Shown one piece after another: positions 26,443 through 34,153 of a DNA stretch of 64,000 nucleotides. Source of the stretch: Aureispira anguillae (GTDB lineage Bacteria > Bacteroidota > Bacteroidia > Chitinophagales > Saprospiraceae); assembly GCF_026000115.1 (NCBI RefSeq), contig NZ_AP026867.1, positions 151,001-215,000 on the forward strand, in the 5' to 3' direction. Positions within the stretch are counted from its first letter, which is position 1. Every line of letters begins with the position of its first letter. The position numbers and the translations under genes were made by a program. The notes beneath the pieces were generated by a model. The model was not told the origin of the DNA and made no database searches. It saw nothing but the letters and a program-made list of their open reading frames with translations.

Positions 26443-26724
26443 ATGACGATTATTGATTTTATTATTGGATTAACTTTAATGAATGCCATGCCACATTTTG
26501 TGCTTGGTGTTTGGAAAGGTCGAATGGTTAGTGGTTTGGGAATAGGAAATTGGCAAAATATTATTTATGGTTTAATTAATTTTGTTGTTGCTATGAGTTT
26601 GTATGCTTACCAATACGGTCTGGGAACTATTGCTCAAAATGGTATTGTAGCAGGGGCTTTATTTGTGCTGGTGATTTATTTTCTGACGGGACATTTTTGG
26701 TATCGATTGTTCAATAAGGGATAA
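26443..26724 (+). CDS. Small three-helix membrane protein
   Basis: A 93-residue protein with three hydrophobic segments (about 3-24, 38-58 and 65-87). There are no catalytic motifs. It follows the AraC gene by 88 bases on the same strand and may be its target. Not assigned to a family. Confidence 0.6.
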   Translation: MTIIDFIIGLTLMNAMPHFVLGVWKGRMVSGLGIGNWQNIIYGLINFVVAMSLYAYQYGLGTIAQNGIVAGALFVLVIYFLTGHFWYRLFNKG

Positions 26725-26749
26725 AAAGCAAAATAAATTATCCAAAATT

Positions 26750-26779
26750 TTGCGTCTTTTTTCTAAAGTTGCGTCTTTT
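26750..26779 (+). promoter_or_regulatory. Direct repeat TTGCGTCTTTT x2 before sigZ
   Basis: The 11-mer occurs at 26750-26760 and 26769-26779, 19 bases apart, about two helical turns, 63 bases before the sigZ start. The spacing suits a dimeric regulator site or a duplicated promoter element. Confidence 0.5.
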
Positions 26780-26841
26780 ATCATAGGCCTTAAAAACGAC
26801 TCTTAGGAGTTTTATTGGATTATTTTATTAAACATAGGACG

Positions 26842-27393
26842 ATGGCAACAGAAAAAATATGGCGTGCCTTTCAGCAACAGTTGTTGGGATTTATAAAAAA
26901 ACAAGTTAATAACCCTGTGGATGCAGAAGATATTTTGCAGGAAATTTTTATTAAAATACACCTTCATGCCGCCAATTTGACCCATAAAGACAAATTATCA
27001 AGTTGGGTTTATCGAATCACTCGAAATACAATTGTGGATTTTTATAGAAAGCAAAAAAAGACCAATACCGTAGAATTACTGGAGTTGAGTTTGGCTAATG
27101 AAGAGGAAGAAAAGCAGTTGGTTTGTACCAAATGTCTATTGCCAATGGTTTATGAACTTCCTCCAAAGTATAAGGATGCATTTATTCAAACGGAGATCGA
27201 AGGGCTTTCTCAAAAACAGTATGCAGAACAAAATGGTCTTTCTTACTCTGGGGCTAAGTCGAGGGTTCAACGGGCTAAAAATAAATTACAAGCACTCTTT
27301 GTCAGTTGTTGTGGGATTGTAACCGATCCTTATGGTAATGTTATAGAGGGGAACTGTTCTTGCGATGAAGAAGGAGAAGCAAAAGGCGACTAA
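26842..27393 (+). CDS. sigZ: RNA polymerase sigma factor SigZ (ECF type)
   Basis: A 183-residue ECF sigma factor started at ATG 26842, which follows AGGACG; an upstream TTG would add nine residues. Region 2 is IKKQVNNPVDAEDILQEIFIKIHLHAANLTHKDKLSSWVYRITRNTIVDFYRKQ and region 4 is LPPKYKDAFIQTEIEGLSQKQYAEQNGLSYSGAKSRVQRAKNKL. The C-terminal tail carries CC plus CSC (SCCGIVTDPYGNVIEGNCSC), and two further Cys (CTKC) lie between regions 2 and 4, as in SigZ proteins, where they may sense metal or redox state. It is preceded by a direct repeat and followed 18 bases later by a membrane protein that may be cotranscribed. No classical anti-sigma factor is seen. Confidence 0.9.
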   Translation: MATEKIWRAFQQQLLGFIKKQVNNPVDAEDILQEIFIKIHLHAANLTHKDKLSSWVYRITRNTIVDFYRKQKKTNTVELLELSLANEEEEKQLVCTKCLLPMVYELPPKYKDAFIQTEIEGLSQKQYAEQNGLSYSGAKSRVQRAKNKLQALFVSCCGIVTDPYGNVIEGNCSCDEEGEAKGD

Positions 27394-27411
27394 GTGCTTA
27401 ATAAATAAGTT

Positions 27412-27876
27412 ATGAATATTAATAAGAAAGAGACTTTAGATAAGCAAAAGCTTCATTTTTGGGCAACTTACTTATCGTTTATTGGAATCGTATTAGCAGT
27501 TTTTGGTGGACTGCTAAGTTACACTCCTTTTATGCATTTTACACTAGGAACAATGTATTACGATAATTATTTTGAAGTGATGACTTATCATAAGTTGAAT
27601 GCAGGGGAGCTGAACTTTCAACGTTTTGTTTATGGAGCTACAGGAGGTGTGATAACAAGTTGGGGAATTTTTATTGCTGCTATTGCAAGATATGCATTAA
27701 AGAAAGGAGAACCATGGGCTTGGAATACAATTGCTCTTACAACCTTTCTTTGGTTTTTGGGAGATGGATACGCCTCCGTTATTTCTGGGTTCCCTGTACA
27801 TGCATTGATGAATATCGGCGTTTTAATTTTTATTGTGCTTCCCTTGATTGCGATTTATAATGTTGTTGAACATTAA
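27412..27876 (+). CDS. Four-helix membrane protein after sigZ
   Basis: A 154-residue membrane protein with four hydrophobic segments (about 15-38, 73-92, 103-121 and 127-149). It starts 18 bases after sigZ on the same strand, so it is probably in the same transcript. It might act as a membrane regulator of SigZ, but no zinc-finger or other anti-sigma motif is present, and the link rests only on position. Confidence 0.65.
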   Translation: MNINKKETLDKQKLHFWATYLSFIGIVLAVFGGLLSYTPFMHFTLGTMYYDNYFEVMTYHKLNAGELNFQRFVYGATGGVITSWGIFIAAIARYALKKGEPWAWNTIALTTFLWFLGDGYASVISGFPVHALMNIGVLIFIVLPLIAIYNVVEH

Positions 27877-27993
27877 CTTTCCCTAGTTAGTCGTTGTTTC
27901 CATGCTAAGGTTGATTCAACCAATCCTTTTTTTTGTAAAAGATCTTAAAATGTGTATTTTACTTAATGAATCACAGCATGTAACCAATTATAA

Positions 27994-30900
27994 ATGAGAC
28001 TTGTTATATTATTTTTTTTGAATGTATTGCCCCTCGTAAGTATTGCCCAACTTACCGAAAACTTATCTTTTTCAACGCTGGATAGCCTTATTAATTCCTG
28101 TTATTCAAAAGGAAATTTTAAGCAGGCAATTGTCTATATGGAACAAGCGCAAACTCAGGCTAGAGCGGCGTTGGGAGAGCAAGATTCTGTATATGCGACC
28201 TATACGGATGGCTTGGGATTTTTTAACTATATGGCTGGTCAATATCAAAAGGCAGAGCAACTTTATCTTGAAGCCATTGATATTAAGAAAAAAATATTTG
28301 GAGCAAAGAACCCCAAAACAGCCTTTGCTTGGGATAATTTAGCCTTGCTGTATGTCAAAATAGAAAAATTTGAACAAGCAGAAACCATTTACAAAAGAAC
28401 CAAAAAAATCTATTTGGACGCTTATGGTGCACAACATGAGGAGTATGCAGGCTCGCTGAATAATTTGGCCGCTTTATATGAGCGAAGTAGAAAATATGAA
28501 GCAGCCGAGCAGTATTATTTGCAGGCAGGGAAAATTTGGCGAGCAACCTTGGGCGAGCAACACCCTCGCTATGCTTTGTGGCTAAATAATTTAGCAGTAG
28601 TTTATCGGCGCATGAGGAAATTTGAAGAAGCAGAGCCTTTATACTTACAAGCCTTGGCTATTAGAGAACAGGTATTTGGAGTGCAACATCGAATTTATGC
28701 ACGGTCTTTGGGCAGCATTGCTCAATTGTACAAAGATATGGGGAATTATGATCGTGCAGAATATTATTATTTGAAAGCCCAATCAATAACAGAACAAACC
28801 ATTGGAGTTGAACATCCCAGATATGCGGTCATTTTAAATAATTTAGCCATTCTTTATAAAGAAAAAAAAGAGTATCAAAAGGCGCTACTATTACTTCAAA
28901 AAAGCTTGGCAATCAATGAAAAATTTTATGGAAAATCCAGCCTTAAGTATGGTGGTGCGTTGAATAATTTAGCTGCGTTGTACACAAAAATGCAGGAGTA
29001 TCAAAAGGCAGAGGAGCTTTATTGGAAAGTAAAAAAATTGTGGAAAAAAATATTGTCTAAGGAAGATCCTCTGCATGGATTAGTATGGTATAATTTAGCT
29101 CATTTATATTTACAGCAGGAGCGTTTAGATACTGCTTTTGCTTATGCTATGACTGGGATTGCTCAAAATAGTACCAACTTTAAAGCGATTTTTCCTTCGG
29201 CTTTTAGAACGAGTAACAAAGCAGTTACGCCTTATCAACCCCAATTTTATCAGCCGATTAGCCCTTTGGATGATTTATTGAAGCTCGTGAATCTAGAATT
29301 TAAGCAACTTGTAGAGGCAAATCAGATGATTCGGAAGTTGATAGAAATTACCAAAAAAAAGCTGGATAAGGCTCCTAATCAAGCAGAATGGAAGCAATAT
29401 TTTATCCTAATAAAGGTAGGGATGATGGTGAATGAAAAAATTAGGAATCAATTTGCTGGCAAGCAGAATAAACTTAGAATCTTAGATCAAAATACATGGT
29501 TGGTGCGTGAAGGCATCGCAGCAGCTATCGCATTGAATAGAACCGAAATTACCCGTGAGGCATTTGCTTTTTCAGAACAAAACAAATCTATTTTACTGGC
29601 GGATGCAATTAAAGGTAATCGAGCTAAAATAATGGGAGATTTACCCGATAGTTTGGTGTTTAGGGAGTTGGATTTGCAAACCCAAAAAACAGAACTAAAG
29701 AAGGCTTATTATGAAGCGAAAACGACTGTAGAGAAAGATCAATTGCTTGTTGCTGAAAATCTATTAAATCAAAAAATTGATGCTTTTCTAAAAAAGATAA
29801 AAAAGGATTACCCACGCTATCATCAGTTAAAATATAAAAATATTACTGCTCAGGCTACAGAGGTGCAAGCCTTGTTAACAGATAAAAGCATCTTGCTAGA
29901 ATATTTTATTACCGATACGGTTACTTATTTATTTGTGGTTAGTAAGGATTCTATTCGTTTGTTACCAATTTCGGTTTCAAAAACAAAGCTTAAGCAGAAT
30001 ATTAAACAATTTCACGATGCCCTGAGTAATTATAACAGGCTTGTTAAGCAGGAAGAAGAAGCTTATGCATTGTATACTCAGCAAGCCTATTGGTTTTACA
30101 AAACACTGATAGCAGAAGCATTAGAAGGGACTGATTCCGATCAATTAATCATTGTTGCAGACGGCGAACTAGGGCATTTACCATTTGAGGCCTTTTTAAG
30201 CAAAGATGTCTGCCAGCAAAAACGTTTGTATAAAGACTTACCTTATTTGCTCAATGATTATTCTATTTGTTATAATTACTCTGCAACGCTATGGAAGGAA
30301 AATTTACATCAGGAAGTACCAATTAATAATCATCAAATTTTAGCCTGTGCAGCGGCTTATCCTAAGCAATATATCGTAGATTCTACTTTGTTGCAAAGAC
30401 GATCCATCAATAGCCTAAATTGGAGAAAAGGCTTAAGCCCTTTGCCTGCTGCTCAAAAAGAAGTGAAACATCTGTCCAAGGAATTTCAAGGTAAATTTAT
30501 CCAAGGAATGGCTTGCAATGAAGCCTGTTTTAAGCAAGAATCAGGGAAGTATGGTGTCATTCATTTGGCAATGCATGGCATTCTACACCCACGGGTACCC
30601 ATGCTTTCTAGCTTGGCATTTACAGAAAATAAGGACAGCCTAGAGGATAATTTTTTGCAAGCTTATGAGATTGCTAGGTTAAATTTAAATGCTGACTTAG
30701 TGGTTTTGTCAGCCTGTGAAACGGGCTATGGAGAATTCAAGCAAGGGGAAGGAATTATCTCTTTGGCTCGATCGTTTATGTATGCAGGTACGCCTTCTTT
30801 AGTGGTTTCGTTATGGCAAGTCAATGACCATTCTACCTCGGTTATTATGACTTATTTTTACAATTATTTAGCAGAGGGAATGCCCAAAGATCAAGCGTTG

Positions 30901-31107
30901 CGTCAAGCCAAACTTGACTATATAGCAATGACGACGACTTGGGCGGCCCATCCAGCGTTTTGGTCGCCTTTTATCCAATTGGGTGATAATAGACCTATTC
31001 AATTAACACAACCATTGGATTGGTTTCCATGGCTGATAGGAGTAGGAATATTCTTTCTTGTTTTGGTCTTTGTTCTAAAGAGAAAAAAAGTAGCCTTTGA
31101 AAAATAG
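27994..31107 (+). CDS. Exported TPR-CHAT protease with C-terminal membrane anchor
   Basis: A 1037-residue protein. A signal peptide (1-19, ending SIAQ) is followed by at least eight tetratricopeptide repeats of the 42-residue kinesin-light-chain type (GQYQKAEQLYLEAIDIKKKI; YAGSLNNLAALYERSRKYEA; up to about residue 400), a helical linker, and a CHAT domain with His861 (HLAMHG) and Cys908 (LSACETGYG). The C-terminal helix (about 1011-1030) with a basic end (LKRKKVAFEK) would anchor it so that the repeats and protease face the periplasm. This differs from the cytoplasmic CHAT protein at 11651. Such proteins are frequent in Bacteroidota and cyanobacteria; substrates are unknown. It stands alone. 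Confidence 0.92.
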   Translation: MRLVILFFLNVLPLVSIAQLTENLSFSTLDSLINSCYSKGNFKQAIVYMEQAQTQARAALGEQDSVYATYTDGLGFFNYMAGQYQKAEQLYLEAIDIKKKIFGAKNPKTAFAWDNLALLYVKIEKFEQAETIYKRTKKIYLDAYGAQHEEYAGSLNNLAALYERSRKYEAAEQYYLQAGKIWRATLGEQHPRYALWLNNLAVVYRRMRKFEEAEPLYLQALAIREQVFGVQHRIYARSLGSIAQLYKDMGNYDRAEYYYLKAQSITEQTIGVEHPRYAVILNNLAILYKEKKEYQKALLLLQKSLAINEKFYGKSSLKYGGALNNLAALYTKMQEYQKAEELYWKVKKLWKKILSKEDPLHGLVWYNLAHLYLQQERLDTAFAYAMTGIAQNSTNFKAIFPSAFRTSNKAVTPYQPQFYQPISPLDDLLKLVNLEFKQLVEANQMIRKLIEITKKKLDKAPNQAEWKQYFILIKVGMMVNEKIRNQFAGKQNKLRILDQNTWLVREGIAAAIALNRTEITREAFAFSEQNKSILLADAIKGNRAKIMGDLPDSLVFRELDLQTQKTELKKAYYEAKTTVEKDQLLVAENLLNQKIDAFLKKIKKDYPRYHQLKYKNITAQATEVQALLTDKSILLEYFITDTVTYLFVVSKDSIRLLPISVSKTKLKQNIKQFHDALSNYNRLVKQEEEAYALYTQQAYWFYKTLIAEALEGTDSDQLIIVADGELGHLPFEAFLSKDVCQQKRLYKDLPYLLNDYSICYNYSATLWKENLHQEVPINNHQILACAAAYPKQYIVDSTLLQRRSINSLNWRKGLSPLPAAQKEVKHLSKEFQGKFIQGMACNEACFKQESGKYGVIHLAMHGILHPRVPMLSSLAFTENKDSLEDNFLQAYEIARLNLNADLVVLSACETGYGEFKQGEGIISLARSFMYAGTPSLVVSLWQVNDHSTSVIMTYFYNYLAEGMPKDQALRQAKLDYIAMTTTWAAHPAFWSPFIQLGDNRPIQLTQPLDWFPWLIGVGIFFLVLVFVLKRKKVAFEK

Positions 31108-31122
31108 AGGAATTAAAAAAAA

Positions 31123-31947
31123 TTATTCCAATAAAAAGTACTCTTTAGTTGGTTTGTATATAAATTTATAGGCAACACGTTCCGCTTTTAATGGTCGGGT
31201 AGCTGGAACTTTTTTTCCTTTGTCATTTTCTAAAACCAGCCATTTACCTTTTAGCAAAATGTCGTTGTAACCATCTTGGTTGAGGTCCTGAATGAACCAA
31301 TCAAGGTGTTTTTTTCTGAACATTCCTTTTCCTTCAGGATTGGCATCATAGGTCTTGGGCGTATTGTTCAACAAAACATTAAAAATATCGATCAGCTTGC
31401 CCTGCTGGTACACATAAAAATGATGCTGGCCATTGCCTGAGCAATCGTGATTAATACTCATATAAATGGGCAATGAATCCAATACTGCTGGAATAAATTG
31501 AGCAATTGCAGCTTGGTTTTTATGGATGAGTTTGCCTTGATGATTAAATAAATATTGTGTATGCATAGTAGGGTATGCACAGTCAGAATCTTCTGAGATA
31601 GATTGGCAATTGATAAACCAAACAGAATCTTTTAAGCCATATAAACGTTGTTGCTCAAAGGCTACAATTGTAGTTTGTGCTACATTTTTTTGCCCATAAA
31701 ACAAGCCCAATTGTTTCACCAACAAACTAGGATTTGTGTAATAGGTAGAATCCATTACCCATGAAAATACTTGTTGGTGGATTTCTTTCTGTGCCTTAAA
31801 ATTGTCTTGAAATATATTTTGACTTTGAGCGGAAGGCGTGACCAAATTAATACTTGGACGTTCTTTGGTTGTTTGGTCGCTAGGATTACTACACCCTTGA
31901 TTAAGGATTGCGATACCAATAAGTAAATATATTACACGGATAAACAT
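31123..31947 (-). CDS. Lipoprotein of unknown function with EF-hand-like loop
   Basis: A 274-residue lipoprotein (lipobox NQGC, Cys19). The body is mixed alpha/beta, with an Asp-rich loop DLNQDGYNDILLKG at about 220-233, the calcium-binding pattern found in FG-GAP/EF-hand-like repeats, preceded by DWFIQDLNQ. It also contains Cys pairs (INCQSISEDSDCAYPT) that could form a disulfide. Not placed in a named family. It converges on the TPR-CHAT gene with a 15-base gap. Confidence 0.7.
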   Translation of the reverse strand: MFIRVIYLLIGIAILNQGCSNPSDQTTKERPSINLVTPSAQSQNIFQDNFKAQKEIHQQVFSWVMDSTYYTNPSLLVKQLGLFYGQKNVAQTTIVAFEQQRLYGLKDSVWFINCQSISEDSDCAYPTMHTQYLFNHQGKLIHKNQAAIAQFIPAVLDSLPIYMSINHDCSGNGQHHFYVYQQGKLIDIFNVLLNNTPKTYDANPEGKGMFRKKHLDWFIQDLNQDGYNDILLKGKWLVLENDKGKKVPATRPLKAERVAYKFIYKPTKEYFLLE

Positions 31948-32011
31948 AGATTAGATAATATTGGTTCTTGGACAAGCACGCAAGAGTAGCGCAGTTAATT
32001 GTAGGATAAAT

Positions 32012-32088
32012 GCTAACAAAGGGAAAACGTTAGCTTTGTTATCCCTTTGTTAGACGAGCAGCCCTATTTTATAAACCAGCAAGGCTGC
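32012..32088 (-). terminator. Nested hairpins between two lipoprotein genes
   Basis: An 11-bp inverted repeat (32013-32023 with 32043-32053) encloses an alternative short hairpin using the same left arm (GCTAAC 32012-32017 with GTTAGC 32029-32034). A further GCAGCC/GGCTGC hairpin lies at 32058-32088. It probably terminates the 33698-32100 gene; the two exclusive folds also look like an attenuator. Confidence 0.5.
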
Positions 32089-32099
32089 TATCGGATTGT

Positions 32100-33698
32100 T
32101 TATCCCTCTTTATTGACTTTTTTTAATTGGTAGTTCTTAAATTTTAAAAAATTCAGGTATTTATTTTCGTAATTTTTGAGAACCGATTGGCGACTGTCTG
32201 GATTACTGCCATCTAGGGGCGTTAAAAATTGATAGGTAGGCTCAATTTTGAATTGCGTGTGGTTATACAGTGCTTTTTCTTTCCATAAATGTGTTTGGAA
32301 ATTGACACCATATTTGTGAATCATTCGACCAAAATAAAGCATTATATCAAAACCTTTGAAGCCAAACTCTCTAGCGCCAATACCGTAAATAGCCTTGTAA
32401 TCGGATTTAAACTGTCGAACAGTTTTAGAGCTTAGATCTGCAAAGTATTCGCTAGAAAAATGCAAATTGAGCGACTCGTAATATTCAAAATTAATGCGGC
32501 TAAAATAACGCCATCTATCCATCCCTACAATAACAATTTGGTAACCTCTTTGGGGTTCTACTTTATCAACTAATTTTTGAATTTCTCGTAAAGAATTGTA
32601 AATAAAACCTTCGTTGTGGAGCGTAGGCATTACAATAATATTAAGCTGATCTTTTTTGAGAAAGGGCTTAATGTCATCAATATCAATGGTTGCTGATGAG
32701 CGAATTAATTGAGGAATTTTGGCATTAAAATCGTTTTTGTAGTCCGCATAACTTTTTTGTAGGCTAGCAACCCTTGAAGAATCTCTATTTAAGGCTAAAA
32801 CTAACAGATTTTTTTCCATTGGGGTACGAATAAATCGTTGGTTTTGCTCTATCTTATGCAGTTGCTCCACAATGTGTTTGCTGTGAACCTCAAAACTAGG
32901 ACTCACCTGAATAAAATAGGGATTGTCAAGAGTTAAGTTGCTACGAGAGTTAAGCGGGGATATAATGGGTTTTTGCTTTTCTTTGGCAAATTCAGCAACA
33001 ATTTTTAGATTTTTAGAAGTAAAGGGGCCTATGATTAAATCAGCTTCCTGCAATTCTCGTTTATTTAGTATTTCTTGAACGGTAAGCGAGTCTCGTTGGG
33101 TATCAAAAACATTCACAAATAGATTAACTCCTTCCTCTTTTAGACTATCTAATGCAATTAAAACGCCTTCATAAAATTCAATGGCTTTAATCGACCTTAC
33201 TGGAATTTCTCTACCATTAGCAGGAATAAAACTCTTGCTCATAAAAGGCATCATTATAGCTACTTGATAGGCTAGTTTTTGATGAATGGTGGTGTCAATT
33301 ACGGTGTTGGTATATAGTGCATTGTTGTTGATAGAAATAACAGCTACTGTATCTGCTTTGATGGCACTACTGCCTATTTTTTCAAAACAAACAACAACTC
33401 GCTCTGTTGCACTCTTAGGGATGGTATCACACCAAGTGATGGTATCCACCTTATTAGAAGTGTTGTTGTTCGGCTTGTCATTATCTACGTGGGTAACAGG
33501 GTGATAGATGCCTGTTTTTATGGTGTCATTGGGGTTTGTGTTCTTTCCAATAACAGGATCTAAGCGATCATCGGGATTATTTTTTTTTGTTTTCTTCGTG
33601 ATTTCACAAGAAGTTAGATTCATCAAAAGAAAAAAGAATAAACAGCTAAAGGGTAGGGTAAACTTGGAAGAAAAATAAGCTATATATTTCATATTCAT
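32100..33698 (-). CDS. Lipoprotein with periplasmic-binding-protein type I domain (LivJ-like)
   Basis: A 532-residue lipoprotein (lipobox LTSC, Cys31). After a low-complexity linker rich in Asn, Asp and Lys, residues about 145-520 form a type I periplasmic binding fold like branched-chain amino-acid receptors: YQVAIMMPFMSKSF, FYEGVLIALDSLKEEGVNLFV, ADLIIGPFTSKNLKIVAEFA, KPIISPLNSRSNLTLDNPYF, then GAREFGFKGFDIMLYFGRMI at the end. No ABC permease is nearby. Related Bacteroidota proteins often carry LysM domains and may act in envelope sensing rather than uptake. Ligand unknown. Confidence 0.85.
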   Translation of the reverse strand: MNMKYIAYFSSKFTLPFSCLFFFLLMNLTSCEITKKTKKNNPDDRLDPVIGKNTNPNDTIKTGIYHPVTHVDNDKPNNNTSNKVDTITWCDTIPKSATERVVVCFEKIGSSAIKADTVAVISINNNALYTNTVIDTTIHQKLAYQVAIMMPFMSKSFIPANGREIPVRSIKAIEFYEGVLIALDSLKEEGVNLFVNVFDTQRDSLTVQEILNKRELQEADLIIGPFTSKNLKIVAEFAKEKQKPIISPLNSRSNLTLDNPYFIQVSPSFEVHSKHIVEQLHKIEQNQRFIRTPMEKNLLVLALNRDSSRVASLQKSYADYKNDFNAKIPQLIRSSATIDIDDIKPFLKKDQLNIIVMPTLHNEGFIYNSLREIQKLVDKVEPQRGYQIVIVGMDRWRYFSRINFEYYESLNLHFSSEYFADLSSKTVRQFKSDYKAIYGIGAREFGFKGFDIMLYFGRMIHKYGVNFQTHLWKEKALYNHTQFKIEPTYQFLTPLDGSNPDSRQSVLKNYENKYLNFLKFKNYQLKKVNKEG

Positions 33699-33774
33699 AC
33701 AGTACTATAAATTTGGTATAAATTGTAAATCAGTTGCTTATGTTTTTGTGAGGCATAAGCCTATGAATGACGAG

Positions 33775-33783
33775 GCAAAGGTA
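33775..33783 (-). promoter_or_regulatory. Bacteroidota -7 element TACCTTTGC for the binding-protein lipoprotein
   Basis: On the minus strand the sequence is a full match to TAnnTTTG, about 77 bases before the start codon at 33698. A -33 element is not clear. Confidence 0.5.
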
Positions 33784-34111
33784 GCGAATTTTGCACGAGT
33801 GGACTAATTAACGACTTGGAAAAAGTAGATGTTTTAGTAATTGGTCTTTTTGAGAGATAAGTGGTTGGAGTAACTCATTAAAGAGCTATGTTCTTGGAGG
33901 GCTTATAATCATTTGATTTTTTATAGATTAGCGTGTTTGTTGTCGAAGTATTTGGATTTTTTGATGAGAGCGGTAAATAAGTTTATTAAAAATTATAAAA
34001 TGTAAAGTGTTGATAGTTAGTTTTTATGTTTTAGTGGCTTATTGGGGAGGGGGCAAATTTTGAAATAGAAGATGAGCTAGTTTTGGAGTAGAATTAATGC
34101 AGATAAGCTTT

Positions 34112-34149
34112 TAAGTAAGTACGCAGCACTTCTGTTGCGTACTTACTTA
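34112..34149 (-). terminator. Strong hairpin terminator after the PKD protein
   Basis: A perfect 14-bp stem (34112-34125 with 34136-34149, 10-nt loop) directly past the stop of the minus-strand gene. It is nearly the same as the 7403-7430 hairpin. Confidence 0.75.
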
Positions 34150-34153
34150 TTAC

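Larger units (their letters stand above)
33699..34153. other. Intergenic region, 455 bp
   Basis: It holds a promoter-like element for the gene to the left (33775-33783) and a strong hairpin at its right edge (34112-34149). The remaining ~300 bases are AT-rich; I see no gene in them. Confidence 0.5.
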
